Notes: a model not told the origin generated them from the sequence alone. 38,597 bases of DNA from AP-15 sp036500965 (GCA_036500965.1 DASYBC010000040.1:1-38597), one strand, 5' to 3'; shown: positions 1 to 8,970, numbered from the stretch's first letter. Program-made: numbers and translations.

Positions 1-135
1 CCGTCGCTCACCCTGCGACCGCTCAGCCGCGCCCCGACAGGCTCAAAACGCCAGGCTCGCGGCCCCAAAACCCCGACAAGCAGCCTGATACGTCAGAAAA
101 TCCAACATCAGCAGCCGCCCGGTGAGATATCCGGG
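1..135 (+). mobile_element. Right end of an IS1380-like insertion sequence (partial)
   Basis: The segment ends in an 18-bp terminal repeat at 118-135 whose reverse complement recurs exactly at 38462-38479, just before the start of an IS1380-like transposase. Inside the repeat the two copies diverge at once, so this is the opposite end of the element (the right end, downstream of the transposase). The strand assumes both copies are the same IS. Positions 1-117 would be the last part of the element; I cannot identify transposase sequence in it. Confidence 0.65.
118..135 (-). repeat. Terminal inverted repeat of the IS (right end)
   Basis: The plus strand reads CCCGGTGAGATATCCGGG. This is the exact reverse complement of 38462-38479. 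The two 18-mers sit about 38.3 kb apart and face outward from the intervening DNA, as the ends of two separate IS copies would. Confidence 0.8.
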
Positions 136-156
136 CTAAACCCGGACGGAACCGAT

Positions 157-804
157 GTGATCGATACGCTGCGGGTAACAATCTCAAATGGACCGGATCC
201 GTGCTGCGAAAATGCCCTTGGGCTCGACAACATCGTGCTTGCTGCGCCCGGCTCGGTCACCGGGGATCCCCACTTCGTCAGTTTCGACGGCCATAGCTAC
301 AGCTTGCAGGCGACAGGTGAGTTTACCTTGGCCAAATCGACCGGCGTCGGCGATTCCTTTGATGTCGAGATTCGCACCCGGCCGTGGACCGCCGGTGCCG
401 CGGTCACGGTAGTATCCGAGGTCGCCGCGGAACTCGGCGGTCATCGGCTGATATTCAACCTCGACAGCGCAGAAGCTGGAAAGGGATTTGTCTGGATCGA
501 TGGTGTCCCCGCTAAGTTCGGCAGGGGAGATGCTTGGCCATCGTCGGGGGCGAGGCCGGGAGCGGTCGAAGGATTGCTGGCGCAGGATTCAGCGGGCGAG
601 CTTGCCGGCGGCTTCGCCGATACGTGGCGCGTGACTGACGCGACCTCGCTGTTCGAGGTAGCTTCGTGCATAAATTCGACATGCATCCCCGTCCCCGGCA
701 GGTCGGACCCGGCTGTCCCGGAGCCGGCCTCCCTCGCGCTTCTCAGCATCGGCCTTGTCGGGTTCGCCATGATCCGCCGCCTCACCGCGTCTGCGCGAGT
801 TTGA
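157..804 (+). CDS. VWFD-domain PEP-CTERM surface protein, 5'-truncated by IS insertion
   Basis: The frame stays open leftward through the IS end to base 1, so the GTG at 157 is only the first usable start and the true N-terminus is lost. The first residues (about 1-30) look like the tail of a beta-sandwich domain ending in LGLDNIVLA. A von Willebrand type-D-like segment follows, starting with the diagnostic GDPHF at about residue 37. The C-terminus is a PEP-CTERM signal: VPEPASLALL, a hydrophobic stretch, then a basic end (MIRRL). Such proteins are exported, then recognised and processed by an exosortase. The other PEP-CTERM gene (29232-30173) and two exosortase-associated acyltransferases in this window support the assignment. 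There is no visible promoter or ribosome site for the remnant, so it is probably a pseudogene unless transcribed from the IS. Confidence 0.75.
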   Translation: MIDTLRVTISNGPDPCCENALGLDNIVLAAPGSVTGDPHFVSFDGHSYSLQATGEFTLAKSTGVGDSFDVEIRTRPWTAGAAVTVVSEVAAELGGHRLIFNLDSAEAGKGFVWIDGVPAKFGRGDAWPSSGARPGAVEGLLAQDSAGELAGGFADTWRVTDATSLFEVASCINSTCIPVPGRSDPAVPEPASLALLSIGLVGFAMIRRLTASARV

Positions 805-934
805 CCCGGGATTGGCCTTGCGAAGCGCAGTGCACGCCCGTTCACAATGGCGGAGGCCAGGGCACTTTTTGATCGCGAGATGCGGGCGCTTAAGAGACGG
901 GTGCGCGTGGCAGCCTATCTTGGTGCCGCCAGGG

Positions 935-2098
935 CTATCTCGCGCCGGCCTCCAGCGATGCCTCGCCGAGATCGCCGCTGGGCGAACAGTGGCGGTCGGG
1001 CGTTGCGTCGTCTTCAGCCGGCGGGTCGAAGGCCGAGACGCCGGTCCGCGCGCGCCACCGGTTTTTCTTGAGGCCCGCCCGTTCCAGCAGGTCGCCGAAT
1101 TTCCAGGACAGCGCGCTGCGCCGACCGAGCGCCGCGGTGGTCCACGGCAAGAGCGCCGACCACGGCAGAAACGGGCTGCGGCGGCCGTAGGCCCAGATCT
1201 CGACGCGCAGCGACGGGCCGGTGCTGGGGCCGCGCGCATGAAAGCCAAAGGTGTCGGCGACGACGAGTGTGTTGGCCGGCACCGCGAACGCCCGCGGCGG
1301 CGGCAGTCCAAGCCCCGCCAATGCCGCCTCCTCGATGCGCGGCGAGCCTTGCCGGATTTCGGCATTCGGCGAATGGCGGGCGTCGAGGCTCATCCGCCGT
1401 TCCCAGGCGAGGCGTTGCGCGCTCACCCGGTGAGACCCCGGAACATAGGTGAACGGGCCGGCATCCTCGGCAACGTCGGTCAGGAACAGCCACGCCTTGA
1501 CCGTCGGGTGGAACGTGTCGGCGTGGAGCAGGGTCTGTGGGTCGCGCGGCCCCGGGCGGGCATGGCGCAGGATGCTCTGCACCCAGACGACCGGCTCGGC
1601 GTCGCGGGCGCCGGCATAGCGAATCAGCCCGCGCCAGTCCGCCGATCGCAGCACCGCGCCGAGCGCCGGCAACCGGGCGAGAGCACGCCCGTCGAGCGCA
1701 ATCTTGCGCATGATCGTGTCGCCTTCGACGATGTCCCGCAACGGGCCGCGATAGGCTTTGAGCTGGGCCACGAGCGCCGCGAACTCGTCCGGCGGCAGGA
1801 AGTTGCGGCGAACCACATACCCGTCGCGATCGAATGCCTCGCGATCGGCGGCCGAGATCAACCGGGCGAGCCGGCGACGGCGCGCCACCGCCAGCCGATA
1901 AGCCAATGCCACCCGCGCAGAGTGCAGGCCCCAGTGGTTCAGCCGGCGGCTGCCGAGAACCAGGTTTCGCTCGAACGACTTCGCCCCAGTCAAGAGCTGC
2001 GCGACCCACCAGGGGGTCATCGCCGCTTGGCGCAGCTGCGACAGCATTCCGGTCTCCACGGAGGCTTCGGTGACAATCCGCGACGGCGACTCTATCAT
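935..2098 (-). CDS. PhyH-family Fe(II)/2-oxoglutarate dioxygenase
   Basis: A 387-residue protein of the phytanoyl-CoA dioxygenase (PhyH) superfamily. The iron-binding facial triad is visible as H192-x-D194 (in LLHADTF) and H287 (in FGFHARG), with R298 placed to bind 2-oxoglutarate. The central double-stranded beta helix spans about residues 85-305; PGSHR near 220-224 is typical of the family. The first 80 residues are basic and lack a signal peptide. The ATG at 2098 has a GAGGA about 9 bases upstream. The gene is divergent from the kpsC-like gene with 184 bp between them. PhyH enzymes hydroxylate diverse small molecules, so the substrate cannot be read from sequence; the neighbourhood suggests a surface glycan or lipid precursor, which is inference. 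Confidence 0.8.
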   Translation of the reverse strand: MIESPSRIVTEASVETGMLSQLRQAAMTPWWVAQLLTGAKSFERNLVLGSRRLNHWGLHSARVALAYRLAVARRRRLARLISAADREAFDRDGYVVRRNFLPPDEFAALVAQLKAYRGPLRDIVEGDTIMRKIALDGRALARLPALGAVLRSADWRGLIRYAGARDAEPVVWVQSILRHARPGPRDPQTLLHADTFHPTVKAWLFLTDVAEDAGPFTYVPGSHRVSAQRLAWERRMSLDARHSPNAEIRQGSPRIEEAALAGLGLPPPRAFAVPANTLVVADTFGFHARGPSTGPSLRVEIWAYGRRSPFLPWSALLPWTTAALGRRSALSWKFGDLLERAGLKKNRWRARTGVSAFDPPAEDDATPDRHCSPSGDLGEASLEAGAR

Positions 2099-2282
2099 TG
2101 GTGGATATCCTCGTCAGCCGCCCTGTTGCGCATGGCCGGCCTGGCCGAAGCTCCCGGGACTTGGCGGCGTCGCCTGGACTTTGCTGTCGCGCGCCTGTAG
2201 GACGGAGCCATCATGCTGTGGATAGGGCCGGGGCGCCGCGGCCGACAGTCTGAAACCGGAGGCGAGACGAATTCCAACCGAA

Positions 2283-4340
2283 TTGCGCGCCGATAGCACG
2301 GCCGCCCTGCCGCCTGCACCGCCCTTGCAGGGCTTTACCGCTTCGCCGCCGTGCCCGATCCTCGGCCGGCTCGCGATCGAAGCCCGCGCTACCGACCGTT
2401 GTGCGCTCGCGGCGCTCTTTCCTGATTTCGCGATTGACCCGAACCGAGCGCCGCCGACGGCGATCGCCGCATGGCCGGGCGCACGTGGCCAGGGCCGGTT
2501 GGCGCGGCGCGCCGCAGCGCTCGGAGTCCCGCTGCTGCGGCTCGGTCGCGGGGTGCTGCGCGCGCCCCCGGGCCGCGGCAACGGCGTGCCGCTGTTGAGC
2601 GCGACGGCGCTGGCGATCGATGGGCCGGGATCGCCGGCCGACATGCTCAGCGCCGACCGGCTGCTGGCGACCTGCGGCTGGGAGACGCCCGCGCTGCTGC
2701 AGCGCGCCGCCGCGACACGGCACGCGCTGACAATACTGCGGGTCGGCGGCGGCTGGTGGCATCGCGGGGAATTGCCTATTGGGCGCGATGCGGTGGTTCT
2801 CGCCGCGGAGGCTTCCTCCGCACCACTGCGCCGCGCGATGCTGGCGGCGGCGCTCTCGGAAAACCCGCCGGAGCGAATCGTCGTGCTCGCCGCAGACCAA
2901 GCCGCTGCACGCGGCGGTTTTGCGACGGCGGTGGCGCGCGGCTGCGCCCTCGTCACGCGGCCGACAGATCCATGGGCGGTTATCGAGCATGCGCGGCGGG
3001 TCTATTCGGCCGGCGGCGAGACCGGTTTTCTCGCGCTGCTCGCCGGTCGCGAGGTTCGCTGCTTCGGCGACAGCTTCTATTCGGGATGGGGCGTCACCGC
3101 CGACGACTCGAGCGCGCCGGCAAAGCCGTTCCGCCGCACGATCGACGAGATCTTTGCCGGCGCGTGTCTGCTCGCCACCCGCTGCCGCGACCCGTATCGC
3201 AACATTGCCGCCGCGTTTGAGGATGTGGTGGCGATGCTCGCTGATTGGCGGCGGATCGACGAGGCCAACCGGAGCATCTCGGTGCTGGTCGGCATGTCTT
3301 TCTGGAAGCGTCGGCGGGTCGCCGATTTCTTCCGCTCGGCCGCCGGTCCGCCGGCCTTTCGGCGCAGCGCGCGGGCGGCGCTGGCGCTCGCCAGGCGGCG
3401 GCCGGGGAGTGCGGTCGCTGTATGGGCCTCGCGCGCGCCGCCGGGGCTGGCGGTAGCCGCGGCGCGGCAGCAAACTCCGCTGGTCCAGGTCGAGGACGGC
3501 TTTTTACGCTCGGTCGGGCTCGGCTCCGATTTCATGCCGGCAGCCTCGCTGGTGCTCGACCGTCACGGCATGCATTACGATCCGCGCGTTCGCAGCGGTC
3601 TCGAGCGCCTGCTGCGCGAGGCCGAATTCAGCCCCGAGCTGACCCGGCGCGCCGGCGACCTGATCGCCCGGCTGGTGGCCCGCGGGATCACTAAATACAA
3701 TCTCGGCTCGTCAGCGCCCACGCTCGAATTCCCGGCCGAGCGGCGCCGCATCCTGGTTCCGGGGCAGGTCGAGGACGACCTTTCGGTGCGGCTCGGCGGC
3801 GGCGAGGTTCGCGGCAACCGCAACCTTCTCGCCCGGGTGCGAGCCGCCAACCCCGACGCCTTCATCATCTACAAGCCACATCCCGATGTTGAAGCCGGAC
3901 ACCGCAAGGGTGTGGTGCCCGACCCGCTCGCCAAGGAATTCGCCGACATCATCGTGCGCGACGTGTCGCCGGCGGCGCTGCTGGCTACGATCGACGAGCT
4001 GCACACCTTAACCTCGCTGACCGGGTTCGAGGCTCTGCTGCGCCGCCGCCGCGTCGTCTGCTATGGCCGGCCCTTTTATGCCGGATGGGGGTTGACGACC
4101 GATCTGGCGACGGTCGATCGCGGCCGCCGCCTCGCCCTCGAGGAGCTCGTCGCCGGAGCCCTGATCCTCTATCCGCGCTATCTCGACCCGGTGACCCGGT
4201 TGCCCTGTAGCCCCGAGATCGTGATCGAGCGCCTTGACGACCCGGAGCTGTGGCGGCCGGGTCTTCTCGTTGTCACCCGCCGGCTCCAAGGGATGCTGGC
4301 GCGGTGGTGGCGCGGGCTCGCCGGTCCTGCGGCCCGCTGA
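2283..4340 (+). CDS. kpsC: KpsC-like capsule polysaccharide Kdo transferase (tandem domains)
   Basis: A 685-residue protein with two homologous halves of the Capsule_synth family. Each half ends with the same signature: CFGDSFYSGWGVT near residue 260 and CYGRPFYAGWGLT near 590. The second half also has YKPHPDVEAG around 527-536, typical of this fold. KpsC of ABC-transporter-dependent capsule systems uses its two halves to add alternating beta-linked Kdo residues to a phosphatidylglycerol anchor; the two halves here fit that. No membrane segment is seen, which agrees with a cytoplasmic peripheral enzyme. The start used is the TTG at 2283. No good ribosome site precedes it, so a later start is possible. 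No kpsS, kpsM or kpsT lies nearby, but an export lipoprotein is encoded at 6282. Confidence 0.82.
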   Translation: MRADSTAALPPAPPLQGFTASPPCPILGRLAIEARATDRCALAALFPDFAIDPNRAPPTAIAAWPGARGQGRLARRAAALGVPLLRLGRGVLRAPPGRGNGVPLLSATALAIDGPGSPADMLSADRLLATCGWETPALLQRAAATRHALTILRVGGGWWHRGELPIGRDAVVLAAEASSAPLRRAMLAAALSENPPERIVVLAADQAAARGGFATAVARGCALVTRPTDPWAVIEHARRVYSAGGETGFLALLAGREVRCFGDSFYSGWGVTADDSSAPAKPFRRTIDEIFAGACLLATRCRDPYRNIAAAFEDVVAMLADWRRIDEANRSISVLVGMSFWKRRRVADFFRSAAGPPAFRRSARAALALARRRPGSAVAVWASRAPPGLAVAAARQQTPLVQVEDGFLRSVGLGSDFMPAASLVLDRHGMHYDPRVRSGLERLLREAEFSPELTRRAGDLIARLVARGITKYNLGSSAPTLEFPAERRRILVPGQVEDDLSVRLGGGEVRGNRNLLARVRAANPDAFIIYKPHPDVEAGHRKGVVPDPLAKEFADIIVRDVSPAALLATIDELHTLTSLTGFEALLRRRRVVCYGRPFYAGWGLTTDLATVDRGRRLALEELVAGALILYPRYLDPVTRLPCSPEIVIERLDDPELWRPGLLVVTRRLQGMLARWWRGLAGPAAR

Positions 4341-4448
4341 CCGCCTGCAACAGGGGGCTGACAGCAATTTGCGTGATCCGGTGCCGATGTTAGGATGCCG
4401 GCCGGCGCTTGGCGTCGGAATTGATGCGCAACATGGCACTATCTTACC

Positions 4449-4482
4449 CTTGCCCCCGCGGAAGCGGCGGGTCCAGGGGCAA
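4449..4482 (+). repeat. Intergenic hairpin sequence
   Basis: The segment begins TTGCCCCCGC and ends GGGGCAA with inner complementary GC blocks, so it folds back on itself. It belongs to the intergenic repeat patch between kpsC and the next gene. It could act as a terminator-like hairpin for kpsC but has no T-run. Confidence 0.45.
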
Positions 4483-4520
4483 CGATACGCCGCCCGCCCC
4501 CTGTTGCGCCAATAGCAGGC

Positions 4521-4551
4521 TCTGGGTTCCCGCTTTCGCGAGAATGACGAT
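4521..4551 (+). repeat. REP-like dispersed intergenic repeat
   Basis: TGGGTTCCCGCTTTCGCGAG followed by AATGACGA matches the widespread proteobacterial intergenic element whose usual form is close to TGGATTCCCGC...GCGGGAATGACG. The core is an imperfect palindrome. Read on the minus strand it gives the familiar spurious peptide VILAKAGTQS. It lies in the 255-bp gap between two genes and is unlikely to be coding. Confidence 0.65.
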
Positions 4552-4595
4552 CAACCCTTTGACTTCTATAATTCTTTTCTGGTCTAACACTGACG

Positions 4596-5855
4596 ATGCC
4601 GCCTCATTCGGATATTGGCCGGGACGACCCGGTTTATTTCCTGCTGCACATCCCAAAAACCGCGGGGCAGACGCTCCAGGTGCACCTCGCCGGCCACTGC
4701 GCGCCGGGGGTGTTTTGGCAATCGCGCCGCCGAGTGCGGCTAGCCGGCGCGCGCCCTGGCGATTTCCCCGATTTCGCTCGCGCCAGGGTTATTTGCGGGC
4801 ATCATATCGGCCGCTCGCTCGAGCAATTCTTCCCCGGCCACCCGATCCGCCGGATCGTGCTGCTGCGCGATCCGCTTGAGCTGCAGCTATCGCTCTACAA
4901 CTGGCAGATGATGGATCATCTAGCCAAGGGGTTGGGGACATATAGCTTTGAGCTTCATTTGCAGGCGTTGCCGCGCAATTTCATCGCGCATTTTTTGCTG
5001 TCGCGCTGGCTGGAGATCCCGTGGCCAAGGCTGCTGGCGATGCCCGGCCGGCGGAAATACCGGCTGCTCAATCAGATGCTCGCCGGCTTCTGGTTCGTCG
5101 GCGCCCACACCGACTGCGACCGGGTGATCGAAGCGATCGGCCCCAGCCTCGGGGTCCCGCCGCTGGCGCGGGCGCGCAACACCGCGGTCGAAATGCAGGC
5201 TCAGACCGGATGGCGGCTGGTCCGCGCCGACGTGCTGGCGCCGGCCCGGCGAGAGGCGTTTTCCGCGCAGCACCGGCTCGATTACGCGCTGTGGGAGAAT
5301 TGGCGCAGCGCCGGGTTCGACGCCGTGGCCAACCGGCCGCACCCCTTCAAAGCGGGCGGCAAATCCAGCTTCCTTGGCCATGAAATCATCCGCCCCTGGT
5401 TTGCGTTCGGACGGTCTCTGAGGCGCCGGCGGAGCTGGCGCCGGCGCGCGGCCGAGCCTATCGGTGCACGGCTCACGCGGGCCAATCGCGCCCGCAATGC
5501 CGGCGAGTGGGACGACGCCGCACGCCATTATCGCGAAGTGCTGCAGGCCTGGCCGAACGCGCCGGCGATTTGGGTGCAATATGGGCATGCCTTGAAAGAA
5601 GGCGGCCGCCTCGCAGAGGCGGAACAGGCTTATCGGCAATCGGTCGGCCTCAGCCCGGATACTGCGGATACCTACCTGCAGCTCGGTCATCTGCTGAACC
5701 TCCAGGGTCGGAGAGGCGAAGCGGTGGAGGCTTATCTGCGTTCGGCGCGGCTCGCCCCCGGGCAACGGCATGCCAGCGACGCGCTGATCGGCCTCGGCTG
5801 GACAGCGGAGCGCGTCGAACAGCTGACCGCAGAGTCGGCCGGCGCCGATCGGTGA
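4596..5855 (+). CDS. Sulfotransferase domain fused to C-terminal TPR repeats
   Basis: A 419-residue two-part protein. Residues about 13-250 form a sulfotransferase-family P-loop domain: HIPKTAGQT at 18-26 is the PAPS 5'-phosphosulfate loop, and RDPLELQLS at 91-99 is the 3'-phosphate-binding element. Residues about 300-410 hold tandem TPR units, recognisable by ARHYREVLQAWPNAPAIW, EQAYRQSVGLSPDTADTYL and VEAYLRSARLAPG, each with the usual spacing. The linker at 265-290 is very basic. There is no signal peptide, so the protein is probably cytoplasmic. Such domains transfer sulfate from PAPS to carbohydrates; the neighbouring capsule genes suggest a polysaccharide precursor as acceptor (inference). 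The ATG at 4596 has no strong ribosome site. Confidence 0.8.
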   Translation: MPPHSDIGRDDPVYFLLHIPKTAGQTLQVHLAGHCAPGVFWQSRRRVRLAGARPGDFPDFARARVICGHHIGRSLEQFFPGHPIRRIVLLRDPLELQLSLYNWQMMDHLAKGLGTYSFELHLQALPRNFIAHFLLSRWLEIPWPRLLAMPGRRKYRLLNQMLAGFWFVGAHTDCDRVIEAIGPSLGVPPLARARNTAVEMQAQTGWRLVRADVLAPARREAFSAQHRLDYALWENWRSAGFDAVANRPHPFKAGGKSSFLGHEIIRPWFAFGRSLRRRRSWRRRAAEPIGARLTRANRARNAGEWDDAARHYREVLQAWPNAPAIWVQYGHALKEGGRLAEAEQAYRQSVGLSPDTADTYLQLGHLLNLQGRRGEAVEAYLRSARLAPGQRHASDALIGLGWTAERVEQLTAESAGADR

Positions 5856-6281
5856 TCGCCGGCCAGTCGATTCGCCGGGGGCCGGAGTCGCCGCCTGACG
5901 GCATTTCACGACCGAGCTAGCCCCGCACCGCGATGCGCCGGGCGAGCGGCGGAAGCCTTGTGCGCCGATATGTCACGTCGAGCCGATCTCACCCGGCCGG
6001 GTAGCGCCGGTGCGCGGACCACGGGGTTGAGCCGGGCGACTGGCCCGTCGGCGACCGATGCAGAGCGAGCGCACAGGGTGCTTGCGGTCAAGGCGGCGGC
6101 GGGATCAAGGTATCGGCGACCGGGCGGGTGGGGTATTCGACGGTCGCGGTGGGGTAGTCAGCGGCAATGTGCTGTGAGCCAGGCGGGTTGGCTAAACGCC
6201 GATCTCCGATCGCGGTGAGTTCTTGCATCGATCCTCGCAAAGGTAGAGCATTGGTCGCTGCGAATAAACCTGACCGCGCCG
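5856..6281. other. 426-bp gene-free interval upstream of the export lipoprotein
   Basis: No open frame here shows a recognisable domain, and the reading frames have no credible start sites. The interval probably holds the promoter of the lipoprotein gene at 6282, but I see no convincing -35/-10 pair and no terminator with a T-run. Confidence 0.5.
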
Positions 6282-7445
6282 ATGAAGCTCGCTAGCGTTT
6301 GGGTGTATCTTGCCGGCGCCGCGCTCGCCGGCTGCTCCGCATTGCCGAACGCCGGGCCGAGCGCCAAGCAGGTCGTCGAGCAGGCGACGGAAAACGGCCG
6401 GCCGCACTTTGACCTGGTCGATGTCAACCATTACGTCGTCGCCACCCTGAATGCCCAGCCGAGCCCGAGTTTTCGGGCAGAATTTAGCAGATACGGCAAG
6501 CCGCCCAATCCGACGATCAGGATCGGCGATACGGTTGGGATCTCGATATGGGAAGCCGCAGGAGGCGGGCTGTTCAGTCCGGCGCCGACCACGACCCTGC
6601 CCGCCGCGGGCTCGCAGAAGGCCGGTATCCCCGATCAGATTGTCGCCCCCGATGGCGGGATCAGCGTGCCGTTTGCCGGCCGCATCCCGGTCGCCGGGCG
6701 CACGCCGCTCGAAGTCCAGAATCTGATCGAGCAACGGCTGGCCGCCAAGACCATCGAGCCGCAAGTCATCGTCACCGTGGTCAAAAGCCAGACCAACAGC
6801 GCAACCGTATCGGGCGAGGTCGTCAATGGCGCCAGGGTGCCGCTCTCGGTCGCCGGCGATCGTCTCCTCGACCTGATCGCCGAAGCCGGCGGGGCAAAAG
6901 CGCCGGTTTACGAGACCTTTGTGCGGCTGTCGCGGCACGGCGTCACCGTGACCTTGCCGATGGAGAAGCTGGTATCGGACCCAACCGAGAATATTTATGC
7001 GTGGCCGGGCGACGTGCTGACCTTGGTGCAGGTGCCGCAAACCTTCGCGGTGTTTGGGGCCTCCGGCGAAAACAGCCAGGTTCCGTTCAGTGCGGCGAAG
7101 ATCACGGTGGCCGAGGCGCTGGCCAAGTCGGGCGGACTGCAAGACCAGCGTGCCGACCCGTCTGGCGTGTTCCTGTTTCGCTTCGAGCCTGCCCGGGTGG
7201 TAACCGCGCTGCGGGCGCCGCCGCTGCCGATCGGGCCCGGCGGCAGCTCACCGATTGTCTACCGGTTCGATCTCGACAACGCGGATACCTATTTCTTGGC
7301 CGAGCGCTTTCCGATCGAGAACAAGGATCTGATCTACATTGCCAACGCTCCGTTGACCCAGCTGCAGAAATTCTTCACGCTGATCGGCACAATCACCTCG
7401 CCGATCGTCACCGGCGCCGTTATTAGGAACAATGCCTCACCGTGA
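6282..7445 (+). CDS. Polysaccharide export outer-membrane lipoprotein (Wza/KpsD type)
   Basis: A 387-residue lipoprotein. The signal sequence ends in the lipobox LAGC with the acylated cysteine at residue 18. A polysaccharide-export (PES) domain lies at about 75-165, starting with NPTIRIGDTVGISIWEA, with the internal repeat IVAPDGGISVPFAGRIPVAG. SLBB-type segments follow (SATVSGEV and FAVFGASGEN regions). Wza-family proteins form the outer-membrane pore for capsular or exopolysaccharide. Here it lies between two sulfotransferase-like genes and downstream of the KpsC-like gene, so it is the exporter candidate of this island. The C-terminal stretch (QKFFTLIGTITSPIVTGAVI) may form the membrane-spanning amphipathic helix. 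The polymerase, flippase and co-polymerase genes are not in the window. Confidence 0.85.
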   Translation: MKLASVWVYLAGAALAGCSALPNAGPSAKQVVEQATENGRPHFDLVDVNHYVVATLNAQPSPSFRAEFSRYGKPPNPTIRIGDTVGISIWEAAGGGLFSPAPTTTLPAAGSQKAGIPDQIVAPDGGISVPFAGRIPVAGRTPLEVQNLIEQRLAAKTIEPQVIVTVVKSQTNSATVSGEVVNGARVPLSVAGDRLLDLIAEAGGAKAPVYETFVRLSRHGVTVTLPMEKLVSDPTENIYAWPGDVLTLVQVPQTFAVFGASGENSQVPFSAAKITVAEALAKSGGLQDQRADPSGVFLFRFEPARVVTALRAPPLPIGPGGSSPIVYRFDLDNADTYFLAERFPIENKDLIYIANAPLTQLQKFFTLIGTITSPIVTGAVIRNNASP

Positions 7446-7680
7446 TCGGGCGCTTGCACCCGCGGTTTCGGCGCACGCCGGTTGCGCAGCGGCGGCTCGG
7501 CCGCGCCTGAATCGCCAGCAGGCGGTCGCAGCAGACCGGCTCGCGCCGGTCTCGCACCAAAGGTTGCGTCAGCATTCGACTCTTCGCGGGCAGTCACGCA
7601 AGGGCTCGGCAATGGGAACGCTGGGCGGCAGGGGCGCGTACTTCGTCCGCAGCCGTGCTAATCAGCGCAGAGAGCTCTCG

Positions 7681-8736
7681 ATGAAAGATCACCGCTGGGA
7701 GCAAGTCTATCGAGAGCTCAGCTGCTTTCTCCGCCGCGGCGACACGGTGCTGCTGCCCTATGGCGACTGGCCGGAGCTGCCATGTAAATCGTTGTTTTAT
7801 GATGATATCATCGACCTCGGCGAGACGACCGTGCTGGTCCTGCACAAAGGCCGCTTCGGCTCCATCGACAAGGCCGTGCTCAGAGGCATCGCCGATACAT
7901 GGCAATGCATCTTTGGCAACGAGGTATTTTTGTGCTTCAGCAAAGAATTCCGTGCACCCGGCGACCTTCGATACGGGCGACGGCGCATCCATTACGGGGT
8001 TCTTGGCCGATTCTTGCGCTCGCGGCAGCTGCGGCGCGGAACCTCGCGCATCTGGTACATCCATCTGCCAAAAGCGGCCGGGACCTGGATGTGGCAGGCG
8101 TTTTCCCGGATCTATCCGTCGCGCATTTATTTCCCGAGCTTCGCACCATTCCTGGCCTACCCGCCAACGGTCGAGGAATACGACCTGATCGGCGGGCATC
8201 TGCCGCTCTCGGTCGTTGCACCGCACCTCAGCCCCGGGGACCGCGTGGCCGGGCTGATGCGCCAGCCGACCCAACGGCTGTTGTCGGCGTTTCTTCATAG
8301 CCGCCGGCCGACCGAAGATCCCTCGACATTCACGGCGACGATGCAGGCCATGCGCGATCTGCCGTTTCGCGAATTTCTGCAAACCGAGGGCGGCAGGCTC
8401 GAAGCTCAGCAGCAGCTGATCATGCTTGGTTGCGATCATGCGAGCGGTGAGGCATCTCCGGACGATCAGATTTGTCTCGATCGCGCCAAGGAGATGTTGT
8501 CTTCCGACCGGTTTCTGTTTGCGCCGTGCACGCAATCGGCCGCGTTTTACGATATCGTCGCCAAGCCATACCGCGTAAGAAGACGGGATTCGGCTAAGCT
8601 GAATAACAGCGATCATGGAGCGCAATCTCTGGACATCGAGGAATTCAACAACTCGCTCGATCTGCTGCAATCGATCAATGCAGCAGAGCGCCAATTGTAC
8701 GATTTCGTAGCGGCGCGGTTTGCTGCCGGCGGATAA
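7681..8736 (+). CDS. Sulfotransferase-family protein with an extra N-terminal domain
   Basis: The open frame begins at 7432, but the peptide before 7681 is low-complexity and unlike a protein; ATG 7681 follows a GAGAG and gives 351 residues. Residues 1-95 form a domain I do not recognise (W6...RRGDTVLLPYGDWPELP, later FGNEVFLCFSKEF). From residue 124 a sulfotransferase fold begins: WYIHLPKAAGTWMWQAF carries the P-loop at 128-136, and VAGLMRQPTQRLLSAFLHS fits the PAPS 3'-phosphate motif, with RQP where RDP is usual. No signal peptide is seen. The polysaccharide export gene lies directly upstream, so a role in sulfating or otherwise modifying the exported glycan is likely but inferred. ATG 7612 is an alternative start. 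Confidence 0.7.
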   Translation: MKDHRWEQVYRELSCFLRRGDTVLLPYGDWPELPCKSLFYDDIIDLGETTVLVLHKGRFGSIDKAVLRGIADTWQCIFGNEVFLCFSKEFRAPGDLRYGRRRIHYGVLGRFLRSRQLRRGTSRIWYIHLPKAAGTWMWQAFSRIYPSRIYFPSFAPFLAYPPTVEEYDLIGGHLPLSVVAPHLSPGDRVAGLMRQPTQRLLSAFLHSRRPTEDPSTFTATMQAMRDLPFREFLQTEGGRLEAQQQLIMLGCDHASGEASPDDQICLDRAKEMLSSDRFLFAPCTQSAAFYDIVAKPYRVRRRDSAKLNNSDHGAQSLDIEEFNNSLDLLQSINAAERQLYDFVAARFAAGG

Positions 8737-8859
8737 GGCGCCTCTGCCGAGGCCGGCTGCGCAGCCGCAAGCGGGCCTGAGCTACGGTATCAAGACAGTG
8801 CCGCGACCGCCCACGATCCGCCTCGACGCGTACGACGTATTGGGCGACCCGTTCGATCG

Positions 8860-8935
<76 letters not shown>

Positions 8936-8970
8936 AATCGCGCGATTCGACGTCTTTGCCGGGTGCGCCG

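Noticed and set aside
812..2200. Long plus-strand frame opposite the PhyH gene
   Set aside because: Composition and peptide are typical of antisense frames in high-GC DNA, and the minus-strand PhyH gene has an intact catalytic triad.
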